This document shows positions 24,675-33,536 of a stretch of 56,370 nucleotides of DNA, in pieces (position 1 is the first letter of the stretch; every line of letters starts with the position of its first letter). The stretch covers positions 1-56,370 of IMG/VR virus record IMGVR_UViG_3300042474_000510, one strand, 5' to 3'. The notes beneath the pieces are model-generated. The model ran no database searches. It was not told where the DNA came from and saw nothing but the letters and a program-made list of their open reading frames with translations. The translations under genes and the position numbers were made by a program. The DNA comes from a virus.

Positions 24675-24866
24675 CTACATATTTTTGCTACTCTTATTTA
24701 GTATAAAGGAAGGCGTGAATCCTGCAAAACCACCGCCTAAATTAAGAAATTTCATATATTTTTTAGCATCTTCTTGTTTTTTAAAGGTATTGATGTGATA
24801 CCCTGTTGCCTTTTCTTCAACGCAATAAGCCTCACCGACCTTTACGACTTTATAATCAAGCGCCAT
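24675..24866 (-). CDS. Conserved small phage protein
   Basis: The 63-residue protein reads ALDYKVVKVGEAYCVEEKAT, then KKYMKFLNLGGGFAGFTPSF. The GGGFAGFTPSF ending is familiar from small T4-like cyanophage proteins of unknown role. It overlaps the Bfd-like gene by eleven bases. Confidence 0.65.
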   Translation of the reverse strand: MALDYKVVKVGEAYCVEEKATGYHINTFKKQEDAKKYMKFLNLGGGFAGFTPSFILNKSSKNM

Positions 24867-25041
24867 CCATAACCTCCTTCATAACTCTACGGATCTCTTC
24901 AACCAACACCTTACTACACACAGCACAATCTGGTTGCCAATTCATCATATTCAAAACCAGTCTTTCGTTTGGTTCATGAACAAATTGAATAGCATCCCTA
25001 ATTTTTTCAGTGGTTATTTCGTTACAAGAACATACGATCAA
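24856..25041 (-). CDS. Bfd-like [2Fe-2S] ferredoxin
   Basis: The 61-residue protein has C4 and C6 (VCSCNE) and C39 and C42 (DCAVC), the CxC…CxxC ligand set of bacterioferritin-associated ferredoxin. Bfd reduces bacterioferritin cores to release stored iron. The start is a TTG that overlaps the HNH gene stop (TTGA). A link to the phage Dps is inference: Bfd partners normally with haem-bearing bacterioferritin and not Dps. Confidence 0.8.
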   Translation of the reverse strand: MIVCSCNEITTEKIRDAIQFVHEPNERLVLNMMNWQPDCAVCSKVLVEEIRRVMKEVMDGA

Positions 25042-25598
25042 CTTTGTTTCCTCTCTTTACATTTATCAAAATGATATCTATACATACTATTGCTTTTTCC
25101 AACCTTTCCGCAGTGAGGACATTTATGTATTTTTTGAGTATGATGATTGCCTTCTTTTATTAATTTTAAATGAGCGTTTCTTTGCACATTCCCGCCAATT
25201 AAAGGATGTAATCCATTTTCTATCATTTTTCTGTTATGTTCAGAGCCTCTTTCTCCAGAAAAATGATGTTTTCCATTTTTAGATGCTATTTTCATAGGAT
25301 TACTGTTTCCTATGAAATGATGCTTACCAGACTTTATCCTATCGGCTTGAACTTTTTTAGATAGTTCTGATAATTGTTCTGAAGACATTTTCATCTTTCT
25401 AGACAGCAACCAACAAGCACCCCAATCTCCTTGAGAATGATGTATATTGTAATGTTCTTGAATAGAAAGAGCAATTAAATTTGAAGGGTCGTTGTTTTTA
25501 TCATTTCCATCAATATGGTGAATATCATAAGTTCTACCGTCCTCATCTTTAGGAATAGGACCATAATATTGTTCGTAAATACGACGATAAATACGCAT
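25038..25598 (-). CDS. HNH homing endonuclease
   Basis: The 186-residue protein begins RIYRRIYEQYYGPIPKDEDG with the catalytic IHHIDGNDKNNDPSNL, then EHYNIHHSQGDWGACW, all matching the HNH gene at 7117. NUMOD3-like repeats (KHHFIGNSNPM, KHHFSGERGS) follow. A C-terminal zinc finger (CPHCGKVG…HFDKC) replaces the other copy's tail. It is likely a free-standing homing endonuclease inserted between replication genes and the Bfd-like gene. The ribosome site GGGAG and the upstream leader resemble those of the 7117 copy. Confidence 0.87.
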   Translation of the reverse strand: MRIYRRIYEQYYGPIPKDEDGRTYDIHHIDGNDKNNDPSNLIALSIQEHYNIHHSQGDWGACWLLSRKMKMSSEQLSELSKKVQADRIKSGKHHFIGNSNPMKIASKNGKHHFSGERGSEHNRKMIENGLHPLIGGNVQRNAHLKLIKEGNHHTQKIHKCPHCGKVGKSNSMYRYHFDKCKERKQS

Positions 25599-25657
25599 AG
25601 CTGTGTCTCCCGTTAGAGCATAGAGTCCTTAGAGCGCCAACTCGTGAAGGACACATC

Positions 25658-25665
25658 TATTTATA
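25658..25665 (-). promoter_or_regulatory. T4-type late promoter octamer (TATAAATA)
   Basis: The minus strand reads TATAAATA 60 bases before the HNH gene start, directly after a pair of tiny membrane-protein genes. T4 homing endonuclease genes often carry such late promoters. Confidence 0.6.
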
Positions 25666-25668
25666 TAA

Positions 25669-25773
25669 TTATGGGTTCCCCAAATATTGCATTAGAGTTT
25701 TAAGAAATACATATAGTGCGTTTGCGATTACTGCTGCTTTAAAAGCTGCCCAACCTAGTGGGTTTAATTTCAT
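25669..25773 (-). CDS. Tiny membrane protein (34 aa)
   Basis: The ATG at 25773 overlaps the upstream TGA (ATGA). It encodes KLNPLGWAAFKAAVIANALY followed by a short hydrophobic end, one likely membrane helix. No family is recognised. Confidence 0.5.
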   Translation of the reverse strand: MKLNPLGWAAFKAAVIANALYVFLKTLMQYLGNP

Positions 25774-25865
25774 TGCACAAATAACGGAACGAAGTGCGCA
25801 AGGATAACCCGGAATAAACTAGCAAATAATATAGCAGGAACGATTACTCTAGCCCATTCAGGCAT
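25770..25865 (-). CDS. Tiny membrane protein (31 aa)
   Basis: An ATG at 25865, just after the helicase stop, gives PEWARVIVPAILFASLFRVI and LAHFVPLFVQ, a single hydrophobic helix. It is coupled by overlap to the next tiny gene. The function is unknown. Confidence 0.5.
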   Translation of the reverse strand: MPEWARVIVPAILFASLFRVILAHFVPLFVQ

Positions 25866-25867
25866 AG

Positions 25868-27259
25868 TTACTTGAATCCTTCAAACTTAGGTTTAGGTTT
25901 GCGCCGCTCTGTTTCTTCTTCCATAAACTTACCTTTGTCCATTACTGGACGATCATCTGTAATACCATCTTGAGCTGATTGCTCAACGTCGTATAATCGC
26001 ATCTTGCTGCGATCCACCCCAAGGACGAACCTGCGATTAGACCCAGGATCAGAGTAACGGTTCTTGAGCTGTTTAACCATGATCTGACCGAGACTTTCAA
26101 GTTCTTCGGAACTGATGAGTGCAAACATAAAATCAGCTGTGGCTGGGAGTCCAAAGGATTCCGATGTATCCTCCAGTCCCACGTCGCTGTTCGAATATCC
26201 GCTTCGAGTTGTTTGAGTTGCAGTGACGATAGGGACGTTGTACTCAACTGCCAACCCTCGAAGCTCTTCTGCGATTGCTTTGACAAGGGTATAAGAATTG
26301 ACGTTGGCTCCATTTTTAATCCTCGAAGATAGGCAGATGTTCAAATAATCAATATAGATAATATCAGGTTCAAAGTTCTTCTTAATTCTTAGTTCATTAA
26401 GAAGATGACGAAAGTTAGCAGAACCAGCGCAAGCTGTTGGATATTCTTTAATAATCAGCTTACCAGTAATCTTTTCCTTTAACTTATTAATCTTAGTATC
26501 ATAAGTTTGTTTAGGAATAGATTCTAACTGATCAACAGTAATATCTAACAAGTTAGAGTCAATACGTTCTGCTATCCTTTCCTCCGCCATTTCTAGCGTG
26601 ATATACAGTACGTTAAGCCCTCTTGAGATATTTGCTGCTGCGCAGTGGCACATGAATAGGGATTTACCAACGCCTGTCCCTGCCAAGGCAACGTTGAGCG
26701 TTTTGTTCGGTAATCCACCATTTGTAATTGTGTTGAAGTAGTCAAGATCGAAAGGAACTCTTTTCTCTTTACGATGGTAGAACTCGTATCTCTCATCACT
26801 GTCAACCAGAAAATCATGACCAATGTGGGTATCAAAAGAGACACCAAGAGCGTCAGTGAGGATTGTCGGTATATTTCCTTTGGAGATTGATCCATCTTTT
26901 TCATCCATTATTTTGATTGACTTCATGATCGCAAGATAAAGTGCTTTATCCTGACAGAACTTCTCTGTCTGATCCAAGAGCCAATCTAGTTGAGTGTTAG
27001 AATCAGCTTCAAGACCAGCAATAACTTCCTTGCTATCCTTAAAAGTCTGATCGTTTAGTCCTTCTTTATTAGACAGGTCTATTGCTAACGCTTCTATAGA
27101 AGGGAAAGAGTTATACTTTTTTACATAGTCATCAATAATATCAAAAACTACACGTTCTGAATAATCCTGAAAGTAATCGTTCTTGATAAAAGGTATAACC
27201 TTTCTGTTGTATTTATCGTTGAATAATAAATTAGAAAGTATAACTCTCTCAATGTTCAT
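25868..27259 (-). CDS. 41: Replicative DNA helicase, T4 gp41 / DnaB type
   Basis: The 463-residue protein is the hexameric 5'-3' helicase of the T4-type replisome. The N-terminal helical domain is followed by Walker A GTGVGKS (about 194-200), Walker B IIYIDYLN, and ATQTTRSG in motif H4 position. Its ATG shares a base with the uvsX stop. It works with gp61 primase and gp43 polymerase encoded in the same direction. It ends RRKPKPKFEGFK, a basic tail. Confidence 0.93.
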   Translation of the reverse strand: MNIERVILSNLLFNDKYNRKVIPFIKNDYFQDYSERVVFDIIDDYVKKYNSFPSIEALAIDLSNKEGLNDQTFKDSKEVIAGLEADSNTQLDWLLDQTEKFCQDKALYLAIMKSIKIMDEKDGSISKGNIPTILTDALGVSFDTHIGHDFLVDSDERYEFYHRKEKRVPFDLDYFNTITNGGLPNKTLNVALAGTGVGKSLFMCHCAAANISRGLNVLYITLEMAEERIAERIDSNLLDITVDQLESIPKQTYDTKINKLKEKITGKLIIKEYPTACAGSANFRHLLNELRIKKNFEPDIIYIDYLNICLSSRIKNGANVNSYTLVKAIAEELRGLAVEYNVPIVTATQTTRSGYSNSDVGLEDTSESFGLPATADFMFALISSEELESLGQIMVKQLKNRYSDPGSNRRFVLGVDRSKMRLYDVEQSAQDGITDDRPVMDKGKFMEEETERRKPKPKFEGFK

Positions 27260-28314
27260 CAAACCTCCGTATTGTCTTCTTCGTCGTAAACCAAAGAGCC
27301 TTCAGTGTCAAGTGAGTATCTACGTTTAATATAGGAAGCAAAATCTGTTTCCTTGAAAATACTCATCCAAAATTCTTTAGAGTCCACGATATCACCCGCT
27401 CTGAAGTTCTTTCCATCCACTTCCCCAGTTGTTCTATCCACTTTGGCGTACCACCCAACTTTCGGCTTAGCCACATAACCACCTTCGAGGGCAATATCGA
27501 GCAGACCGCTCCAACGATTAATACCACCCTCATAACTAACGGTAATCGGTATCTTAGATTTTTCACGAACGTAACGGGATTTCTCAACATTAATGACAAA
27601 ATGGTAGCCTTGAATCTCAGTGCCATCTTTTTCCTGCTGCCGTCCTAGAATCCAAATGTTATCCGCACCGTAGTAAGCGCCAGTCCCGCCACCAACAATA
27701 TCTTTAGGGAACATACCAATTTCTTTGTAAGTATGATTGACTGCCACAAGGGGAATATCCTTTAACGTCAGATGTGGGGTAATCATTCTGAATAGCGATT
27801 TAAGCTGCTTAGCACGAGACATATCAGCAACTGACTTCTCGTTTAGAGCATCTTCAACCTCTTTCTTAGACGCTAAATTGCCGATAGAGTCAACTATAAT
27901 CAGGACGTTTTCATCACGAGTTATCTCTTTTAGTTGCTTCATCAGATCAAACTTAAGTTCTTCAACGTCTGTGATAGGCGTATGAACAACTGAATCAAGA
28001 GGGATCTTGAACTTCGTAAAATAACTCTGTGGTGTACCAAACTCCGAATCATAGAATAGAATTACACCATCTGGATACTTCTTAAGATAGGCAGATGCTA
28101 ATAGTAAAGCAAATCCTGTCTTAAAGTGCTTTGATGGACCAGCCAACATAGTTAGACCGGGAGTAATACCACCATCGATTGTTCCTGATAACGCTACATT
28201 AATCATAGGAACGGTAGTAGGAATCATATCCTTCTTCGTGTAAATCTTCGAATCAGTCAACGTTGACGTATAATCAATCGTTGAGTTTTTAATCAACTTA
28301 TCCTTTAACGACAT
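27259..28314 (-). CDS. uvsX: UvsX, RecA-like recombinase
   Basis: The ATG at 28314, with GGAG six bases upstream, is chosen over a GTG at 28326. The 351-residue protein has Walker A GPSKHFKT (59-66), Walker B VLIIVDSIGNL, and the L2-type region DIVGGGTGAYYGAD. It drives strand exchange for recombination-dependent replication, as in T4. Length and motifs match UvsX better than bacterial RecA. Confidence 0.93.
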   Translation of the reverse strand: MSLKDKLIKNSTIDYTSTLTDSKIYTKKDMIPTTVPMINVALSGTIDGGITPGLTMLAGPSKHFKTGFALLLASAYLKKYPDGVILFYDSEFGTPQSYFTKFKIPLDSVVHTPITDVEELKFDLMKQLKEITRDENVLIIVDSIGNLASKKEVEDALNEKSVADMSRAKQLKSLFRMITPHLTLKDIPLVAVNHTYKEIGMFPKDIVGGGTGAYYGADNIWILGRQQEKDGTEIQGYHFVINVEKSRYVREKSKIPITVSYEGGINRWSGLLDIALEGGYVAKPKVGWYAKVDRTTGEVDGKNFRAGDIVDSKEFWMSIFKETDFASYIKRRYSLDTEGSLVYDEEDNTEV

Positions 28315-28326
28315 ATACTTCTCCAC

Positions 28327-28593
28327 TTAGCTCTTAATGTAAGCATCCATCTTCTTAATGAAAGCATCGATCTGTTTAGTTCTATCAGCACCAGCCCATT
28401 TAATAATATCCTTATCAGGATTCTTCTTTAGCTGTAGTAATAGAGGCATAATCATTTTACGTAGACCATCTAGCTTGACCTGAACAGATCCTAGCTGATC
28501 TTGTAACTCTAGTTCTCCCGACTTTAGTTCATCTTCCGATGTAAAACCAAAATCAAAATCTATATTGAAATCATCTTCTGGCGTATCAGACAT
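28327..28593 (-). CDS. Conserved small protein between uvsX and polymerase
   Basis: The 88-residue protein opens with an acidic FNIDFDFGFTSEDEL and ends with LLLQLKKNPDKDIIKWAGAD. Proteins of this type sit beside uvsX in T4-like marine phages. It may be an accessory factor, but no function is established. Confidence 0.75.
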   Translation of the reverse strand: MSDTPEDDFNIDFDFGFTSEDELKSGELELQDQLGSVQVKLDGLRKMIMPLLLQLKKNPDKDIIKWAGADRTKQIDAFIKKMDAYIKS

Positions 28594-28602
28594 TTAATTC
28601 TC

Positions 28603-31083
28603 CTATGTGAAAAAACTTTCTAGCGTTGAAATATTCTCAGTTTGCCAACCTATAATTGAAGTAATAGCTTTCAGAGGGTCCATGAATGATTTCTCAAACT
28701 GTTGCTCTCTGTCGATATACTTTTCTAGGTTAAACTGTTTAGGAAGAACGTCATGGATTGCGATAACCGTTTCCTGAATAGGATTTGGTTCGATAAGATA
28801 TGCGAACTTAATCTTATCACCATCCATGATAGGTTGGATTTCCTTAACATCATGAAACTTTAGCATATTATTAAAGATTAAAGCGCCTTTAACATGAATA
28901 GGCGTTCCCTTCTTGTATATAGACGCTTTATCTGTATACTTTCCCATATTCTTAACGCTACGAGGAAATGCAATATCCTCTAGCGGCAGATCCAAGAACT
29001 CTTGTTTGAATGTAGTTATAAACTTCTTGAGTTCATCCTCAGTCCCGTTCATAATAATCTTTAATGCTTTCTTGATGTTCTCACGACAAGCATGTGGAGT
29101 AGAAGAACGAACTGCTTCGATTCCCTGAATCTTTAACTTTGGCTCACTATACTGTACACCTTCAACGTTCCATGCGTTGAGGATATACATCTTCTTAGCT
29201 TTCCAAATACCTTTATTAGCAATAGTTTCACGCTTCATCTTCATCTTCTGTTGATAAGCGTTCATATACTCTGCTAATTCAGCGTAACAATTATCGATGA
29301 ATGGTTGAATTCTATCTTCACAGAACTTATCTAGCGACTCAACTATGAGTAGTTGATCATCGCCGCCAATAACATCAACCACACCGGCCATACTAACATA
29401 AATCGAATCAGTATCTGAGGCGATAACATAATCAACACCCTTTGTCTTTAAAATCTTATTCATATAATCGTTAATCTTACGCTCAATCCATCTAATAGAT
29501 AGCTGACCGGACATTGTAATAGATTCTGCTAGATCAAAATTAAACCAACGGAAATACTGATTACCTAGTGCGCCATAAGCTGAGTTAAGCTGAATCTTAC
29601 GAGCCATCTGCATATTATGATAGCGTGAGATTAGCTTCTCGTCTTCTGAATTAGGATTATTTTCATAACGCTGTTTAGCTTCAAGCATTAACTTCTTATA
29701 CTTTGTTCGGTCGTCATACATACGTTCCATCAAAGCTGGTAAAAAGCCTTGTTCGTCTTTGCGGTAAAAGCAACCGTTAGCAGCGTAAGTATAAGTGTTT
29801 TGACTTCTAAATGGAATCTTATCAAGAAGCTCTTCAATAGAAAGAGGCTCCGACGCTTTACCACAATAAGTCTCAGGACTGATATTATACTGCATAATAA
29901 GATGAGGATATAGACTGTTCAAGTCAAATGAGACTACCCAATCATTAAGTCCTAGCTTTGGTTCTTTAACGTAACCACCAACTAGGTTATCAAATCCATG
30001 ATTACGCTTGGTTTGTGGTATAACGATATTTTTCTCAAGGAGATAGTTATGAATAATAATATCCCAAGGACGAATAGTTGTCATTGTATCGTTAAAGTTC
30101 ACCTTGGCGTCATAGGCTAGAGCCATAATCTGCTCAATAAACTTCAACTTATCATCAAGACGTTCTACTAGAACAACGTCATGGATGTTATATTCTAGGT
30201 AAAGCTGAAAGTTATCTCTGTAAAGATTATTAAGACTGCCATACTCAGAATAGTCAATCTTATTCTCACCAAGTTCAATACTTGCGATATAATCTAGTTT
30301 ATATGATTCCTGATTACCGAATGTGAACTTACGATAGATCTGAAAGTAATCTAGAACAGAGATACCGTGAATATCGTAGCTCTTGCTCTCTTTTGATTTG
30401 AACTCTACGATCTTCTCATCTACCATCTTCCAAGGAGAAAGACGTTTAATTTCTTTTTCACCAAACAGATTTTTAATACGAGTAACAAGATAAGGAATAT
30501 CGAAGAACTCAATATTCCATCCAGTGAGGATGTCCGGCATCCAGTCTTTACTCTCCCAAACCTGTAGAAACTTCTGTAGAAGATCTTCTTCATTCTTACA
30601 CTTTAGATAATAGATATTTTCTGATTTAGGAGTAAAGTCCTTAACGCCAAAGCAAGCAATCTTGTTTCTTAGTTTAAGTGAGATAGCAGTGATGGGTTGA
30701 TCGGCAAGTTCGATGTTAGGAAAGCCAACAACATCGTCGCCGCCGCACTCAATGTCAAGAGTAACAATATTAATGAGGGACGGGTCATAATTGATTTCGC
30801 CTTTGAACTTATCAAAGATGTAAAGATATTGGAAAGTAGTTAGACCATAGATCTCCATATTGGAGACATCTTTGTATCTTTCCATAAAGTCTCTAGCGTC
30901 TCTAATACCGTCAAAGTCCATGCGCTCGACGGGTTTGCCATCTAGAGTTTTATACTTACCATCTGGTTTAGGAAGAAATAGATATGGCTTATATTTGTCT
31001 ACGTATTGAACTCTAGAACCTTTATCAAAACCACGAACGTAAACTTTATCACCACGAGAAAAAATATTTGTATAGAAATCCAA
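28603..31083 (-). CDS. 43: DNA polymerase, T4 gp43 family B
   Basis: The start is most likely TTG 31083, since GGAGG lies five bases upstream, giving 826 residues beginning DFYTNIFSRGDKVYVRG. The 3'-5' exonuclease motifs are DIECGGDD, NIEFFDIPYL and YNIHDVVLVE. The polymerase motifs are A DLNSLYPHLI, B LNSAYGALGNQY and C ASDTDSIYV. All catalytic acids are present, so both activities should be intact. It is the replicative polymerase. A structured leader (31084-31230) precedes it. Confidence 0.95.
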   Translation of the reverse strand: MDFYTNIFSRGDKVYVRGFDKGSRVQYVDKYKPYLFLPKPDGKYKTLDGKPVERMDFDGIRDARDFMERYKDVSNMEIYGLTTFQYLYIFDKFKGEINYDPSLINIVTLDIECGGDDVVGFPNIELADQPITAISLKLRNKIACFGVKDFTPKSENIYYLKCKNEEDLLQKFLQVWESKDWMPDILTGWNIEFFDIPYLVTRIKNLFGEKEIKRLSPWKMVDEKIVEFKSKESKSYDIHGISVLDYFQIYRKFTFGNQESYKLDYIASIELGENKIDYSEYGSLNNLYRDNFQLYLEYNIHDVVLVERLDDKLKFIEQIMALAYDAKVNFNDTMTTIRPWDIIIHNYLLEKNIVIPQTKRNHGFDNLVGGYVKEPKLGLNDWVVSFDLNSLYPHLIMQYNISPETYCGKASEPLSIEELLDKIPFRSQNTYTYAANGCFYRKDEQGFLPALMERMYDDRTKYKKLMLEAKQRYENNPNSEDEKLISRYHNMQMARKIQLNSAYGALGNQYFRWFNFDLAESITMSGQLSIRWIERKINDYMNKILKTKGVDYVIASDTDSIYVSMAGVVDVIGGDDQLLIVESLDKFCEDRIQPFIDNCYAELAEYMNAYQQKMKMKRETIANKGIWKAKKMYILNAWNVEGVQYSEPKLKIQGIEAVRSSTPHACRENIKKALKIIMNGTEDELKKFITTFKQEFLDLPLEDIAFPRSVKNMGKYTDKASIYKKGTPIHVKGALIFNNMLKFHDVKEIQPIMDGDKIKFAYLIEPNPIQETVIAIHDVLPKQFNLEKYIDREQQFEKSFMDPLKAITSIIGWQTENISTLESFFT

Positions 31084-31230
31084 AATTACCTCCAAAAACG
31101 GCGTCCGGTCTAAAAGACCCACAGACCCTATAATAAAAAGATGGCTCCATCTATATCTTAAAGCATGCACTCAGATATAGACACCTAGTTAATTCTAGCG
31201 CTCTCATGAATTTCAGAGGAGGGAGCCGAC
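31084..31230 (-). promoter_or_regulatory. Structured leader of the DNA polymerase gene
   Basis: The 147 bases between the polymerase and the upstream gene hold three hairpins on the minus strand: CTATATCT/AGATATAG (31151-31180), AGATG-GAGC-CATCT followed by a T-run (31139-31152, terminator-like), and GGTCT-TTT-AGACC (31107-31119), which sits 13 bases before the GGAGG at 31089-31093. T4 and RB69 gp43 repress their own translation by binding a hairpin at the ribosome site, so an analogous operator is possible here. The first two hairpins share bases and exclude each other. Confidence 0.45.
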
Positions 31231-31968
31231 CTATGAGTTAGATTTTTCTCCACCGATAATCTTTAGGGATTTATTCAATCTTTTAAGTTCCAAAAGATGA
31301 CCAGAACCCACTATATATACCCCGGATTTACAATTAAGTAAATAGCCATTTCTTTCGTCTTCAGACTTTTTAGCTAATTTTCCTAATTTATTTGGATAGT
31401 CTTGCCAGTTCTTTGGCCATTCAAGCTTTTCGCCTGTTGTTAAAAACTTCTTTACGTTTTCTTCTGTTGCTGGCATTCTAGACATTTTTAGGAAATCTAT
31501 GTCTTCTTCGCTGCCTGCCTTTAGAAACTTAGTTAAATCATTTGCGTCATAATCTCTATCTTGGAAATACTTATTGCCTTTTTGATTCTTAATTAATGAA
31601 TCAAATATAGATAGTTTTGGTGATACAAATTTACTAATCATATTATTAGCTTTAACATTACTAAACATAGGAGCCATAAACTGTATTGGATAACCGTCTA
31701 CGCTCTTAGCAAACTCATCGTCCCAAGAACCTTCATAACTTTTATTAGAACCAAAGAGTTTAACATTAGACTCTATGTCTCCACCATTACCTTCATACCA
31801 AATACCGTGTTTCTTACCTATGGATAAGACCTTTTCCTTTAGTTCGTCAGAAAGAACTATTGGAGAGCCATGACCGCTACCAACGTAAGCTTTAGTTGGA
31901 CCATCAAAGATTACACCATATGGTGCTTGGCTTTTACTTTCTGATATAAATTGTAAAAAAGATTTCAT
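31231..31968 (-). CDS. Protein of unknown function with T4-like head-type N-terminus
   Basis: The 245-residue protein starts MKSFLQFISES, a short amphipathic leader shared by many T4-like capsid-associated proteins. The rest (YGVIFDGPTKAYVGSGHGSP, later KTGVYIVGSGH-like block near the end) repeats a VGSGHG/VGSGHL motif at both ends, and no domain was recognised. Its ATG overlaps the stop of the holin candidate. Confidence 0.6.
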   Translation of the reverse strand: MKSFLQFISESKSQAPYGVIFDGPTKAYVGSGHGSPIVLSDELKEKVLSIGKKHGIWYEGNGGDIESNVKLFGSNKSYEGSWDDEFAKSVDGYPIQFMAPMFSNVKANNMISKFVSPKLSIFDSLIKNQKGNKYFQDRDYDANDLTKFLKAGSEEDIDFLKMSRMPATEENVKKFLTTGEKLEWPKNWQDYPNKLGKLAKKSEDERNGYLLNCKSGVYIVGSGHLLELKRLNKSLKIIGGEKSNS

Positions 31969-32264
31969 TCGTCCTTTTTGTCCTTGATCAAGTCCATCTG
32001 TTTCATTTTTTCTTGACCTCTAGACCAAGAAGACACGCCCAAGATAGCGCCCATAGATAAGTGGAATACGCCAGCGTTTTGTAAAGTAAGTGGTTGCCAT
32101 TCTCCAAAGTTACTACTCCCAGATTGCATCGCATACCAAACATAAAAGATTGGTCCGATAATAAAGTCAAATAAACATATAGCAACATAAGCCCAAGCGA
32201 GAGTGGCACGCCAATATCTGGTATACCAACTCTCTGCGTTATATGCTTCTTGTAGCTTATCCAT
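31965..32264 (-). CDS. Holin candidate
   Basis: The 99-residue protein has two or three membrane helices (about 20-45 with FDFIIGPIFYVWYAM, and 62-80 with GVFHLSMGAILGVSSW) and a charged C-terminus, matching the 3TM-type phage holin pattern. It is encoded directly after the M15 endolysin with overlapping start and stop, the usual arrangement of a lysis cassette. Holins form the membrane lesions that release endolysin. Confidence 0.75.
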   Translation of the reverse strand: MDKLQEAYNAESWYTRYWRATLAWAYVAICLFDFIIGPIFYVWYAMQSGSSNFGEWQPLTLQNAGVFHLSMGAILGVSSWSRGQEKMKQMDLIKDKKDE

Positions 32265-32752
32265 TAGCCTATTACAGCCGCTTGGAAGTGCATACCATCT
32301 GGGCGAGACTTCCAGTCACCACCCCAAACCCAACCTTCTTCTTTAAAGAACTTAACCATTGGGCTTTCATCAGTAAAACTTTCGGAATGATAACCTGGCT
32401 TCCATCCAAGCTGATTCTCTGGAGCGTTAATATCAATAGCTAAACCATAAGCATGCATCGATAGGTTTCTTCCGCCACGCATAGGTCTTACCATATGTGC
32501 GCCAGAGAAAACATCTAGACCGTGATGTTTAATAGTAGCCTTATCTTTACCATAATATTCCCAAGTCTTGGTTAGAACTCTAAGTAAAGACTCAGCGCAA
32601 ATCTTATTCATTGTACATCTTTTAATGACAATATCTCCCATATACATTGTATAAGGAAGAGTTACTAGTGTTAGATTTTTGCTAAAAGAACGCTGTGTTG
32701 GATTTCCAAATTTAGCAAGACACTCAGATTGCTTTGGCCATTTATTACTCAT
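32264..32752 (-). CDS. M15 family endolysin (peptidase)
   Basis: The 162-residue protein has the zinc-peptidase motif SMHAYGLAIDIN (H100, D107) and the final MHFQ (H155), the ligand set of VanY / M15 L-Ala-D-Glu or D-Ala-D-Ala peptidases. There is no signal peptide, so release through a holin is expected, and a holin candidate follows immediately. It is distinct from the exported M15-like protein at 294-824. Confidence 0.85.
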   Translation of the reverse strand: MSNKWPKQSECLAKFGNPTQRSFSKNLTLVTLPYTMYMGDIVIKRCTMNKICAESLLRVLTKTWEYYGKDKATIKHHGLDVFSGAHMVRPMRGGRNLSMHAYGLAIDINAPENQLGWKPGYHSESFTDESPMVKFFKEEGWVWGGDWKSRPDGMHFQAAVIG

Positions 32753-32764
32753 ATTAATACTCCA

Positions 32765-33112
32765 TTATTTCTTTTTAGGTTTCTTATCCTTATCGGGCTT
32801 TGGAAACGTTTTCATATACATATCGTTGAAAATATGCTTTTCGTGATTACGGATAACGCGATTGATTGCAGTATCATGGTCTGCGGTGTTCGCAGAAATC
32901 TTAGATTTATTATGTGTAGATCTATAGACCTTGCCACGTAAATCTTTAGGCATAATCACTTTGCCAACTTCTTTACCCTCATGGGAAACCATAGTGATCA
33001 CACCATGTGGAGTTTTGCTAATCTCAGAAGTATACCCACGACCATGATCGTGAGCTTCCTCATCTAGCTTATCTTTTATGGCTTCTTTGATTATATCTGT
33101 AATTTTTGACAT
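32765..33112 (-). CDS. Basic protein, unknown function
   Basis: The 115-residue, lysine-rich protein has a helical N-terminus (ITDIIKEAIKDKLDEEA) and a Lys/Pro tail (KPDKDKKPKKK). No family is recognised. It lies 12 bases upstream of the endolysin gene. Confidence 0.6.
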   Translation of the reverse strand: MSKITDIIKEAIKDKLDEEAHDHGRGYTSEISKTPHGVITMVSHEGKEVGKVIMPKDLRGKVYRSTHNKSKISANTADHDTAINRVIRNHEKHIFNDMYMKTFPKPDKDKKPKKK

Positions 33113-33134
33113 AGGTTCCCCCAGTGGTTTTCCT

Positions 33135-33470
33135 TTATTTAGGTTTCCACTGGTGGCGCCTCTGTCTTTTCCAATTTTTGTGATTGAAATCAGATCTCAT
33201 ATAATCGTCCCAGCAAGTGGGCGTTCTGTTTCTTTTTGCTCTGTGTTTTACTTTCAGGAGCTTACATTCTTCATCATGATAAAAAGAGTCAATCTCACGA
33301 AGCTCCTGAAAGGTTCTTGGATAACGATACCATCCAAATCCACCACGAAAACAACGAGTGCCACTGACGGGCATTCTACGAAATTTCTTGCCACCTATTG
33401 CATGATCTGGATTGTATCTTCTAATACGAATGATACCAAGTTCGTCTTCCCAACGAAACAAAGTAGTCAT
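33135..33470 (-). CDS. Conserved basic phage protein
   Basis: The 111-residue protein contains a Gly/Arg-rich stretch (SGTRCFRGGFGWYRYPRTF) and a C-terminal basic region (KHRAKRNRTPTCWDDYMRSD). Similar RT-Q-E-R style proteins occur in T4-like cyanophages, without known function. Confidence 0.6.
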   Translation of the reverse strand: MTTLFRWEDELGIIRIRRYNPDHAIGGKKFRRMPVSGTRCFRGGFGWYRYPRTFQELREIDSFYHDEECKLLKVKHRAKRNRTPTCWDDYMRSDFNHKNWKRQRRHQWKPK

Positions 33471-33536
33471 TTTGTCCTCCTAGTGTTTGAGTATTACACT
33501 AGAAAAACTCCCCTTCGCTATACATGATTGTTATCC

